A DNA stretch of 17,233 nucleotides from CAZWEZ01 sp964632795 (GTDB lineage Bacteria > Pseudomonadota > Alphaproteobacteria > Rhodospirillales > 2-02-FULL-58-16), in assembly GCA_964632795.1 (NCBI GenBank), contig CAZWEZ010000081.1:1-17233 (forward strand), in the 5' to 3' direction. Below, in pieces: positions 1 to 6,460 of the stretch. The position numbers were made by a program, and so were the translations under genes. The notes beneath the pieces were generated by a model. It was not told where the DNA came from and did not search any database. It was given only the letters and a program-made list of their open reading frames with translations. Every line of letters begins with the position of its first letter. Within the stretch, counting starts at the first letter, position 1.

Positions 1-210
1 CCCGAGGCCGAACCCAAGCCCGAGGTCGAGGAGGCTCCCGAACCCAAGCCCGAGGTCGAGGAGGCTCCCGAACCCAAGCCCGAGGTCGAGGAGGCTCCCG
101 AAGCCGAGGCCGAGCCCAAGGTCGGGGCGGAGCAGCCTGGGGAAAGCCCGGCCGCGGACGATGCCCCGGAAGCAGCCGCCGAAGCCCAAAATGGCGAACG
201 GAAAACCTGA
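1..210 (+). CDS. rpsB: Ribosomal protein S2 (uS2), C-terminal tail only (5' end outside window)
   Basis: An open frame enters from the left edge and stops with TGA at 208-210, giving 69 residues of very acidic, proline- and alanine-rich low-complexity sequence (three copies of EPKPEVEEAP, then an Ala/Glu-rich tail ending NGERKT). The tail itself has no catalytic or fold signature. The rpsB call rests on position: it ends 55 bases before tsf, rpsB-tsf is a near-universal bacterial pair, and alphaproteobacterial S2 proteins often carry acidic Ala/Pro/Glu tails. S2 is a small-subunit protein needed late in 30S assembly and for mRNA binding near the anti-Shine-Dalgarno region. The tail is probably disordered. 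The S2 core lies upstream and cannot be checked here. A different Pro/Glu-rich protein is possible but less likely. Confidence 0.75.
   Translation, partial: PEAEPKPEVEEAPEPKPEVEEAPEPKPEVEEAPEAEAEPKVGAEQPGESPAADDAPEAAAEAQNGERKT
10..99 (+). repeat. Three perfect 30-bp in-frame tandem repeats in the rpsB tail
   Basis: The 30-bp unit begins at 10, 40 and 70 and is identical in all three copies, including third codon positions. Each encodes EPKPEVEEAP. The first bases of the window and the sequence after 99 look like degenerate units (PEAE, PEAEAEPK). Perfect identity at synonymous sites points to recent duplication or slippage rather than selection on protein sequence alone. Further copies may lie to the left of the window. 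Confidence 0.95.
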
Positions 211-265
211 ACAAATACCATTGATACCAATGAGTTGTTCATAACTCTTGAGTGTGAGGATCAAG

Positions 266-1195
266 ATGGCGCAAATCACCGCCTCCCTGGTCAAGGGGCT
301 TCGCGACAAGACCGGTATCGGCATGATGGACTGCAAGAAGGCGCTCACCGAGACCGACGGCGACATCGAGGCGGCCATCGACTGGCTGCGCAAGAAGGGC
401 CTGTCGATGGCCGCCAAGAAGTCCGGCAGGGCGGCCTCGGAGGGCCTGGTCGGTTTCGCCCTCGACGACGGCGCCCGGGCCGGGGCCATCGTCGAGGTCA
501 ACGCCGAGACCGACTTCGTCGCCCGCAACGTCACCTTCCAGGACTTCGTGGGGAAGGTCGCCGGGCTGGCGTTGGAATGCGGGGGCGATATGGAAGCCCT
601 GAAGGGGGCGTCCTTCCCGGGCACCGAGAGGACCGTGGAAGAACAGCTGACCCACCTCATCGCCACCATCGGCGAGAACATGAACCTGCGCCGGGCGGCG
701 GTGCTCGAGGTCGACGGCGGCACCGTCGCCGCCTACATGCACAACGCCCTGGCCCCCGGACTGGGCAAGATCGGGGTCCTGGTAGCCCTCCAGTCCACGG
801 CCGCCGCCGACAAGCTGGCGACCCTCGGCAAGCAGCTGGCCATGCACGTCGCCGCCTCCAACCCCCTGGCGGTCGGCCGTGAGGATTTGGAGCCGGCGGC
901 CCTGGAACGCGAAAGGGGGGTTCTCTCCGAGCAGGCGCGCGCCTCGGGCAAACCAGAATCGATCATCGAAAAGATGGTCGAGGGTCGTCTGCGCAAGTTC
1001 TACGAGGAGACGTGCCTGGTCGACCAGACCTTCGTCATCGATGGCGAAAGCAAGGTCGCGAAGGTCCTGGAAGCGGCCGCCAAGGAGGCCGGCGGAGCCA
1101 TCTCGGTCAAGGGATTCCGTCGCTTCGCGCTGGGCGAGGGGATCGAAAAACGCGACCAGGATTTCGCCGGAGAAGTGGCGGCGATGACCGCCTGA
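266..1195 (+). CDS. tsf: Elongation factor Ts
   Basis: This is the guanine-nucleotide exchange factor for EF-Tu; it binds EF-Tu-GDP in the cytoplasm and releases GDP. The product has 309 residues (E. coli EF-Ts has 283). The N-terminal UBA-like domain reads MAQITASLVKGLRDKTGIGM, followed by MDCKKAL. The signature TDFVARN, which contacts EF-Tu, is at residues 82-88. The core and dimerisation domain follow, ending near residue 309. The start at ATG 266 is chosen because TGAGGA at 255-260 sits 5 bases before it and it gives the canonical N-terminus; a TTG at 248 would add six non-conserved residues. The gene follows the rpsB tail by 55 bases, so co-transcription with rpsB is likely. Confidence 0.97.
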   Translation: MAQITASLVKGLRDKTGIGMMDCKKALTETDGDIEAAIDWLRKKGLSMAAKKSGRAASEGLVGFALDDGARAGAIVEVNAETDFVARNVTFQDFVGKVAGLALECGGDMEALKGASFPGTERTVEEQLTHLIATIGENMNLRRAAVLEVDGGTVAAYMHNALAPGLGKIGVLVALQSTAAADKLATLGKQLAMHVAASNPLAVGREDLEPAALERERGVLSEQARASGKPESIIEKMVEGRLRKFYEETCLVDQTFVIDGESKVAKVLEAAAKEAGGAISVKGFRRFALGEGIEKRDQDFAGEVAAMTA

Positions 1196-1261
1196 AGAGC
1201 GCGGCCGTGCCCCGACCCTGTGAAAGCGGCCATCGATGGAGTACACTCTCGCCTTCAGGCC

Positions 1262-1291
1262 TTGAAGGCGCTTGACCTTGGCGCATATAAG
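1262..1291 (+). promoter_or_regulatory. Candidate sigma70-type promoter before pyrH
   Basis: TTGAAG (1262-1267) and TATAAG (1286-1291) are separated by 18 bases, matching the housekeeping consensus at 4/6 and 5/6 positions. Initiation would fall near 1298, giving a leader of about 10 bases before ATG 1307. The AT-rich hexamer stands out in a GC-rich background. The site lies in the 100-110-base gap after tsf, one of the larger gaps in the plus-strand cluster. It is a pattern match only. Confidence 0.35.
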
Positions 1292-1306
1292 GCAATGGAA
1301 AACAAC

Positions 1307-2023
1307 ATGCCGGCCAAACCGAAGTACCGACGCATCCTGTTGAAGCTGTCGGGCGAGGGGTTGATGGGCGACAGGGATTTCGGCCTCGACAGCGGCACCA
1401 TGGAACGGATCGCCGGCGAGGTCGAAAGCGTTAGCGCCATGGGCGTCCAGGTGTGCATGGTCATCGGCGGCGGCAACATCTTTCGCGGGGTTTCGGCCGC
1501 CGCCGTGGGCATCGAGCCGGCCAACGCCGACTACATGGGGATGCTGGCGACGGTGATGAACGCCCTTGCCATGCAAAGCGTGCTCGAGGCCAGGGGCGTC
1601 CAGACCCGCGTCCAGTCGGCGATCCCCATGTCGATGGTCTGCGAGCCCTACATCCGCCGCCGGGCCCTGCGCCACATGGAGAAGGGGCGGGTGGTGATCT
1701 TCGCGGCGGGCACCGGCAATCCGTTCTTCACCACCGATACGGCGGCCGCCCTGCGGGCGGTGGAGATGGACTGCGAGGCGCTGTTGAAGGGGACCCAGGT
1801 GGATGGCGTCTACAGCGCCGACCCGGCCAAGGTGAAGGATGCCGAGCGCTTCGATAAGCTGACCTACCACGAGGTCCTGTCCAGGGACCTGCGGGTCATG
1901 GACGCCTCGGCGATCTCGCTGGCCCGCGAGAACAAGGTTCCCATCCTGGTCTTTTCCATTCACAATCCGGGAACCTTCGCCGAAGTCGTCACCGGCCGGG
2001 GGACCTTTACGATAATCAGTTAG
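1307..2023 (+). CDS. pyrH: Uridylate kinase (UMP kinase)
   Basis: The enzyme phosphorylates UMP to UDP with ATP in pyrimidine nucleotide synthesis and belongs to the amino-acid-kinase fold family, distinct from eukaryotic UMP/CMP kinases. With this start it has 238 residues (E. coli 241). Visible motifs are KLSGE (13-17, phosphate binding), GGGNIFRG (54-61), the ADYMGMLATVMNALA helix (about 74-88), GTGNPFFTTDTAA (135-147) and VDGVYSADP (about 165-173). ATG 1307 is preferred because GGAA lies 6 bases upstream; ATG 1295 (242 residues, MENNMPAK) is also possible but its nearest AAGG is only 2 bases away. The order tsf-pyrH-frr is conserved in many bacteria. Confidence 0.97.
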   Translation: MPAKPKYRRILLKLSGEGLMGDRDFGLDSGTMERIAGEVESVSAMGVQVCMVIGGGNIFRGVSAAAVGIEPANADYMGMLATVMNALAMQSVLEARGVQTRVQSAIPMSMVCEPYIRRRALRHMEKGRVVIFAAGTGNPFFTTDTAAALRAVEMDCEALLKGTQVDGVYSADPAKVKDAERFDKLTYHEVLSRDLRVMDASAISLARENKVPILVFSIHNPGTFAEVVTGRGTFTIIS

Positions 2024-2052
2024 CCGCCACAATCTACCGAGGGGAGGGGACC

Positions 2053-2622
2053 GTGGGCACAGCGGACATCGATTCAATCAAGAAGGACATCAAGCGACGA
2101 ATGGACGGCGCCGTGGAGGTATTGCACAAGGAGTTCGCGGGGCTGCGCACCGGCCGCGCCTCGATCAGCCTGCTGGAGCCGTTGGTGGTCGGCGCCTATG
2201 ACACCGAAATGCCGATCAGCCAGGTGGGAACCCTCGGCATCCCCGATCCCCGGACGCTGACCGTCCAGGTGTGGGACAAGAACCTGGTCAAGGCGGTGAC
2301 CAAGGCGATCATGGAATCGAACCTGGGCCTCAACCCGTCCGCGGACGGGCAACTGGTGCGGATCCCCATTCCGCCGCTGACCGAGGAACGCCGCGTCGAG
2401 TTGACCAAGGTCGCCGGCAAGTACACCGAGGACGCGCGCATCGCGGTGCGCAACGTGCGCCGTCATGCGATGGACGACTTCAAGCGCGCCGAGAAGGCCG
2501 GCGAGATCTCCGAGGACGAGCACCATGACTACGGCCAGGAGATCCAGGAGCTGACCGACGCCTCGATCAAGAAGATCGACGAATCCCTGGCCAACAAGGA
2601 ACAAGAGATCATGCAGGTGTGA
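2053..2622 (+). CDS. frr: Ribosome recycling factor
   Basis: RRF acts with EF-G and IF3 to split post-termination ribosomes. The protein has 189 residues (E. coli 185) with the usual two-domain sequence: a long helical domain (IDSIKKDIKRRMDGAVEVLHKEFAGLRTGRAS in two stretches near the N-terminus), the conserved RTGRAS tRNA-mimic region near residue 35, the central beta domain (PISQVGTLGIPDPRTLTVQVWD), then PPLTEERR and the C-terminal helix carrying RNVRR. The start is GTG 2053, preceded by a strong GGAGG at 2043-2047 with 5-base spacing; no better ATG exists. It follows pyrH by 29 bases and precedes uppS by 4 bases. Confidence 0.97.
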   Translation: MGTADIDSIKKDIKRRMDGAVEVLHKEFAGLRTGRASISLLEPLVVGAYDTEMPISQVGTLGIPDPRTLTVQVWDKNLVKAVTKAIMESNLGLNPSADGQLVRIPIPPLTEERRVELTKVAGKYTEDARIAVRNVRRHAMDDFKRAEKAGEISEDEHHDYGQEIQELTDASIKKIDESLANKEQEIMQV

Positions 2623-2626
2623 CGCC

Positions 2627-3364
2627 ATGAAGGCAGCCCCCCTGAAAACCGACCTTTCGCCCACGCCGCCGGCCCACGTCGCCATCATCATGGACGGCAA
2701 CGGCCGCTGGGCCCAGGCCCGCAAGCTGCCCCGCACGACCGGGCACCAGCGTGGGGCCAGGGCGGTGAAAACCGTGGTCAGGTGCGCCGCCGAGGCGGGG
2801 GTCGCCTATCTCACCCTGTTCGGTTTCTCGTCCGAGAACTGGAAGCGCCCGGCCAGCGAGATCAACGACCTGATGGGGCTCCTGCGCTATTACCTCAGAA
2901 GCGAGATCGCTTATCTCCACGAGAACGGCGTGCGCCTGCGCGTCATCGGCGATCGCCAGCGCCTGGAACCGGACATCGTCGACCTCATCGAGGAGGCCGA
3001 AGGGCAGACCGCCGCCAACACCAGACTGACCCTGACCATCGCCTTGAGCTACGGCGGACGCACCGAGATCACCCTCGCCGCGCGCCGCCTCGCCGAGGAG
3101 GTGGCGGCGGGAACCCTCGATCCCCGGGACATCGACGAACAGGCCCTGGCGTGCCGTCTGTTGACCCATGACATTCCGGACCCGGATCTGCTGATCCGCA
3201 CCAGCGGCGAGAAAAGGATCAGCAACTTCCTGCTGTGGCAGTTGGCTTACGCCGAATTCGTTTTCGTCGACACGCTGTGGCCTGATTTCTCGGGCCGGGA
3301 CTTCGAGGACGCCATCAGTGAATACCATCGCCGTGAAAGGCGTTATGGCGCAGCCGGTGACTGA
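2627..3364 (+). CDS. uppS: Undecaprenyl diphosphate synthase (cis-prenyltransferase)
   Basis: This enzyme condenses eight isopentenyl diphosphates onto farnesyl diphosphate with cis geometry. The C55 product is the lipid carrier for peptidoglycan and surface polysaccharides. The 245 residues match the family. IMDGNGRWA at 21-29 contains the catalytic Asp (D23, equivalent to E. coli D26), FSSENWKRP lies near residue 72, and the DLLIRTSGE...SNFLLWQ pyrophosphate-binding region is near residues 188-205. It starts 4 bases after the frr stop, with only a weak Shine-Dalgarno, so translational coupling to frr is likely. Its C-terminus overlaps cdsA by 20 bases. The substrate source is the MEP pathway, of which dxr lies two genes downstream. 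Confidence 0.97.
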   Translation: MKAAPLKTDLSPTPPAHVAIIMDGNGRWAQARKLPRTTGHQRGARAVKTVVRCAAEAGVAYLTLFGFSSENWKRPASEINDLMGLLRYYLRSEIAYLHENGVRLRVIGDRQRLEPDIVDLIEEAEGQTAANTRLTLTIALSYGGRTEITLAARRLAEEVAAGTLDPRDIDEQALACRLLTHDIPDPDLLIRTSGEKRISNFLLWQLAYAEFVFVDTLWPDFSGRDFEDAISEYHRRERRYGAAGD

Positions 3365-4079
3365 GCCCGGGCGAGGTGGGTTGACGACCCGCGTTCTGTC
3401 CGCCGTGGTGCTGGCGCCGCCGGTGCTGGCGGTCGTTTATTTGGGCTCGCCGTACTTCGAGATCCTCATCGCCGTGGCCGCCGCGATCCTGGTCTGGGAA
3501 TGGAACCGGCTCTGCGGCGTCGCGCCTTCCGCGGCGCGGAACGGCCCCCGGGAGGCGCCGGCGATGAGCCCCGCCGACCGCACCCTGTGGCGGGTCCTCG
3601 GGCTTCTTTGCGTCGTCATCCCGTGTCTGGCCCTGGTCTGGCTTCGCGCCGACCAGGAACTCGGCCGGGAAACCGTTTTTTGGCTGATCGCCGTGGTCTG
3701 GGCCACCGACATCGGCGCCTACGCCTTCGGAAGCCTGATCGGCGGCCCCCGGCTGGCCCCCGCGGTCAGCCCCAACAAGACGTGGGCCGGGCTGATCGGC
3801 GGGATACTCTGCGCCGGCGCCATCGGCGCCGCCACGGTGACGGTTCTCGGTCGCGGCGACATCGCCGTCCTGGCCGCGATCAGCGCCGTCCTGGGACTGA
3901 CCGCCCAGGGCGGCGATCTGCTCGAATCCCTGGTCAAGCGCCGCTTCGGGGCCAAGGACTCCGGCAACATCATCCCCGGCCACGGCGGGCTGTTCGACCG
4001 CGTCGACGGCCTGTTGGCGGCGGCGGTGGCGACGGTGGCGATCGGCCTGACGGGCAAGGGCGGGGCCCTGACATGGTAG
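3345..4079 (+). CDS. cdsA: Phosphatidate cytidylyltransferase (CDP-diglyceride synthase)
   Basis: The enzyme makes CDP-diacylglycerol from CTP and phosphatidic acid at the inner membrane, the branch point for bacterial phospholipids. The 244-residue protein is strongly hydrophobic, with membrane segments near 15-50, 83-100, 112-130, 147-170 and 172-187. The family signature is complete at residues 195-221: S195, K198-R199, K204-D205, H213-G214-G215 and D218-R219-x-D221. ATG 3345 is chosen because AAAGG (3336-3340) lies 4 bases upstream and it gives a short N-terminus; GTG 3318 would add nine residues deeper inside uppS. It overlaps uppS by 20 bases and dxr by 7, so it is translated as part of one compact unit. 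Confidence 0.95.
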   Translation: MAQPVTEPGRGGLTTRVLSAVVLAPPVLAVVYLGSPYFEILIAVAAAILVWEWNRLCGVAPSAARNGPREAPAMSPADRTLWRVLGLLCVVIPCLALVWLRADQELGRETVFWLIAVVWATDIGAYAFGSLIGGPRLAPAVSPNKTWAGLIGGILCAGAIGAATVTVLGRGDIAVLAAISAVLGLTAQGGDLLESLVKRRFGAKDSGNIIPGHGGLFDRVDGLLAAAVATVAIGLTGKGGALTW

Positions 4080-5269
4080 CGACCCGGCCCCGGCCCGAAA
4101 CGGCGCCGCGCCGGGTGACCATCCTCGGCTCCACCGGTTCGATCGGCCGCAACACCGTCGATCTGATCCAAAGGCAGCCCGACGACTTCAACGTCGAGGC
4201 CCTGACCGCCAACCGCAACGTCGCGCTGTTGGCCGAACAGGCCCGCCAGCTGTCCCCGAAATCGGTGGTGATCGCCGATCCGGATTATTACCGGGAGCTC
4301 AAGGACGCCATGGCGGGAACCGGGATCGAAGTCGCCGCCGGGCCCGAGGCGGTGGTCGAGGCGGCGATCCGGCCGGCCGAATGGGTGATGGCCTCGATCG
4401 TCGGCGCCGCCGGGCTGGAAGCCACCCTGGCCGCGGTCCGCCGGGGCGCCATCGTGGCTCTGGCCAACAAGGAGTGCCTGGTCTCGGCCGGCGCCGTGAT
4501 GATGAACGAGATCGGCCGCCACGGCGCCACCCTGCTGCCGGTGGATTCCGAGCACAGCGCGATCTTCCAGGTCTTCGACTTCGAGGGCGCCGACAAGGTG
4601 GAGCGCATCGTCCTGACGGCTTCCGGCGGCCCCTTCCGCGAGATGGATAGCCAAGCCATGGCCCGGGTCACCCCGGAACAGGCGGTGAACCATCCCAACT
4701 GGAACATGGGGGCCAAGATCTCCGTCGATTCGGCGACCATGATGAACAAGGGCCTGGAGCTGATCGAGGCCTATCATCTGTTCCCGGTGCCCGAGGAGCG
4801 GATCGAGATCCTGATTCACCCCCAATCGGTGATCCACAGCATGGTCGCCTACGTGGACGGCTCGATGCTGGCCCAGATGGGGACTCCCGACATGCGCACG
4901 CCGATCGCCTACGCCCTCGGCTGGCCCCAACGGATGGCCACCCCGGCGCCGCGCCTGGCCCTCGATGTGATCGGCGAACTGACCTTCGAAGCGCCCGATC
5001 CCGTCCGCTTTCCGGCCCTGCGTCTGGCTCGCCAGGCCTTGCGGACGGGCGGCTGCTCGCCTACCATATTGAACGCCGCCAACGAGGTGGCCGTTCACAG
5101 CTTCCTGGCCCGGGAGATCGGCTTTCTTGATATCGCGCGGGTCGTCGAACAAACCCTCGAGACGGCCCCCAACGGCAAGCTGGAAAGCCTGGCCGACGTG
5201 AGCGAGGCCGATACCGCGGCCCGGGAGATTGCCATGGGTTTCGTTTCCAAAACATCGACTTTGAAGTAA
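4073..5269 (+). CDS. dxr: 1-deoxy-D-xylulose 5-phosphate reductoisomerase
   Basis: Dxr converts DXP to 2-C-methyl-D-erythritol 4-phosphate using NADPH and a divalent metal, the first committed MEP-pathway step. The protein has 398 residues (E. coli 398). GSTGSIG at 19-25 is the NADPH-binding loop. Metal ligands are D158 and E160 in VDSEHSA and E229 in NKGLE. The substrate loop includes SGGPF (184-188) and HPNW (207-210). NKGLELIEA and the HPQSVIHSMV region are intact. ATG 4073 overlaps the end of cdsA by 7 bases and gives the expected N-terminus; the same frame is open much further upstream, but that extension lies inside cdsA and resembles nothing. The last 40 bases and the gap to rseP are unusually A-rich. 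Confidence 0.97.
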   Translation: MVATRPRPETAPRRVTILGSTGSIGRNTVDLIQRQPDDFNVEALTANRNVALLAEQARQLSPKSVVIADPDYYRELKDAMAGTGIEVAAGPEAVVEAAIRPAEWVMASIVGAAGLEATLAAVRRGAIVALANKECLVSAGAVMMNEIGRHGATLLPVDSEHSAIFQVFDFEGADKVERIVLTASGGPFREMDSQAMARVTPEQAVNHPNWNMGAKISVDSATMMNKGLELIEAYHLFPVPEERIEILIHPQSVIHSMVAYVDGSMLAQMGTPDMRTPIAYALGWPQRMATPAPRLALDVIGELTFEAPDPVRFPALRLARQALRTGGCSPTILNAANEVAVHSFLAREIGFLDIARVVEQTLETAPNGKLESLADVSEADTAAREIAMGFVSKTSTLK

Positions 5270-5300
5270 AACAAAAAATACCCAATTCGGAACCCTAGAG

Positions 5301-6437
5301 ATGGATATCCTCAATTTCACCTGGTACTACGTCGTCCTCTTCCTGGCCGTCCTGTCGGTATTGATCTTCGTCCACGAAATGGGACATTTCCTGGTCGCCA
5401 GGTTATGCGGCGTGCGCATCGAGGTGTTCTCGATCGGTTTCGGTCCGGAGGTCTGCGGATGGAACGACCGCTCCGGAACGCGCTGGAAAATCGGCTACCT
5501 GCCCCTGGGCGGCTATGTCAAGATGTTCGGCATGGACGAATTGGGGGGCGAGGGCGAGGAACAGCCCGAGATGACCCCGCAAGAGCGTGCCGTCTCTTTC
5601 CAGCACAAACCCCTCGCCCGGCGTGCCGCCATCGTCGCCGCCGGCCCGGTCGCCAACTTCCTGTTCGCCATCCTGGTCTTCGCCGGGGTGTTCTACACCA
5701 CCGGGGTTCCTTTCCTGTCGGCGGTGGTCGGCGAGGTGTTGGCCGATAGCGCGGCATCCGAGGCCGGAATGGAACCGGGCGATAGGATCGTCGCCATCGA
5801 CGGCCAGCCCATCGAGCTGTTCCGCGATCTCCTCAGGATCGTCAGGAACAGCCCCGGGGTGCCCCTGGAGATCACCGTCCGGCGCGGAGAAGGTGATCTC
5901 ATCCTGTCGGCGACCCCCAGACGGATCCGGATCGAGGACGAATCAGGCGAGAGCGTGGAGATCGGCCGGCTGGGGATCATGGCCGATCCGTCACAGGTCA
6001 AATACCAGCCGAGCAACCTGCTCAACGCCAGCTGGCTGGCCCTCTCCCATACCGCCGACATCACCAGCAAGACCTTTTCGTTCCTCGGCGAAATCTTCAC
6101 CGGCCAACGAACCACCGAGGACGTCGGGGGCATCCTGAGGATCGCCAAGTTCTCCGGGATGTCGGCCCAGGGCGGGATCGTCAATCTGCTGAGCTTCACC
6201 GCCCTGCTGTCGATCAATCTCGGCCTGATCAACCTGTTTCCGATCCCGATCCTGGATGGCGGCTATCTGGTGTTCTATGCTTTCGAGGCCGTCCGGGGCC
6301 GTCCGTTGGGGCCGCGGGTCCAAGAATACGGTTTGCGTTTCGGGTTGATTCTGGTATTGCTCCTGGTGATTTTCGTCACGTGGAACGATTTGGTGCATCT
6401 CAAGGTGTTCGACTTCTTTCAAAGGCTCATATCCTGA
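5301..6437 (+). CDS. rseP: RseP/MmpA-family site-2 intramembrane zinc metalloprotease
   Basis: This S2P-family protease cleaves membrane-anchored regulators such as anti-sigma factors, and clears signal-peptide remnants, within the inner membrane. The protein has 378 residues. The first membrane segment carries HEMGH at 25-29 (two zinc His and the catalytic Glu), the third zinc ligand is D319 in NLFPIPILDGG (311-321), and membrane segments are also visible near 112-132, 295-315 and 345-362. One PDZ domain occupies about 137-208. E. coli RseP has two PDZ domains and is longer; single-PDZ forms are typical of alphaproteobacterial MmpA-like proteins. The gene stands 31 bases after dxr and immediately before bamA, the usual order. 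Its stop codon lies inside a 9-bp hairpin. Confidence 0.95.
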   Translation: MDILNFTWYYVVLFLAVLSVLIFVHEMGHFLVARLCGVRIEVFSIGFGPEVCGWNDRSGTRWKIGYLPLGGYVKMFGMDELGGEGEEQPEMTPQERAVSFQHKPLARRAAIVAAGPVANFLFAILVFAGVFYTTGVPFLSAVVGEVLADSAASEAGMEPGDRIVAIDGQPIELFRDLLRIVRNSPGVPLEITVRRGEGDLILSATPRRIRIEDESGESVEIGRLGIMADPSQVKYQPSNLLNASWLALSHTADITSKTFSFLGEIFTGQRTTEDVGGILRIAKFSGMSAQGGIVNLLSFTALLSINLGLINLFPIPILDGGYLVFYAFEAVRGRPLGPRVQEYGLRFGLILVLLLVIFVTWNDLVHLKVFDFFQRLIS

Positions 6438-6443
6438 GCCTTT
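6421..6443 (+). promoter_or_regulatory. Perfect 9-bp hairpin across the rseP stop codon, 17 bases before bamA
   Basis: AAAGGCTCA (6421-6429) and TGAGCCTTT (6435-6443) are exact reverse complements around a 5-base loop TATCC. The TGA at 6435-6437 is the rseP stop, so the stem covers the last codons of rseP and the intercistronic gap. The 3' arm ends in TTT followed by ATTA, so it resembles a weak intrinsic terminator or attenuator that a terminating ribosome would cover. It could lower or tune bamA expression, or protect mRNA ends. The structure is visible in the sequence; its function is inferred. Confidence 0.5.
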
Positions 6444-6460
6444 ATTACACATGGTGTTCC

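Noticed and set aside
10..99. The 30-bp repeats at the left edge as a CRISPR array
   Set aside because: Units are directly adjacent with no spacers and read in frame as part of a protein.
211..265. Small inverted repeats and a TTGATA hexamer between rpsB and tsf as an attenuator or promoter
   Set aside because: Stems are only 4-5 bp (CATTG/CAATG, GAGTT/AACTC) and no acceptable -10 hexamer lies 16-18 bases after TTGATA.
239..2077. A 612-codon open frame on the minus strand opposite tsf and pyrH, and similar long antisense frames elsewhere (for example 3719-5320, 6473-8248, 8751-10724)
   Set aside because: They mirror clear conserved genes, cross gene boundaries, are rich in His/Gly/Arg/Asp as expected for antisense of GC-rich codons, and show no recognisable domain.
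6382..6409. An ECF-type (GGAAC...GTT) promoter before bamA inside rseP
   Set aside because: The spacing between GGAAC (6382-6386) and GTT (6407-6409) is 20 bases, too long for the usual 16-17.
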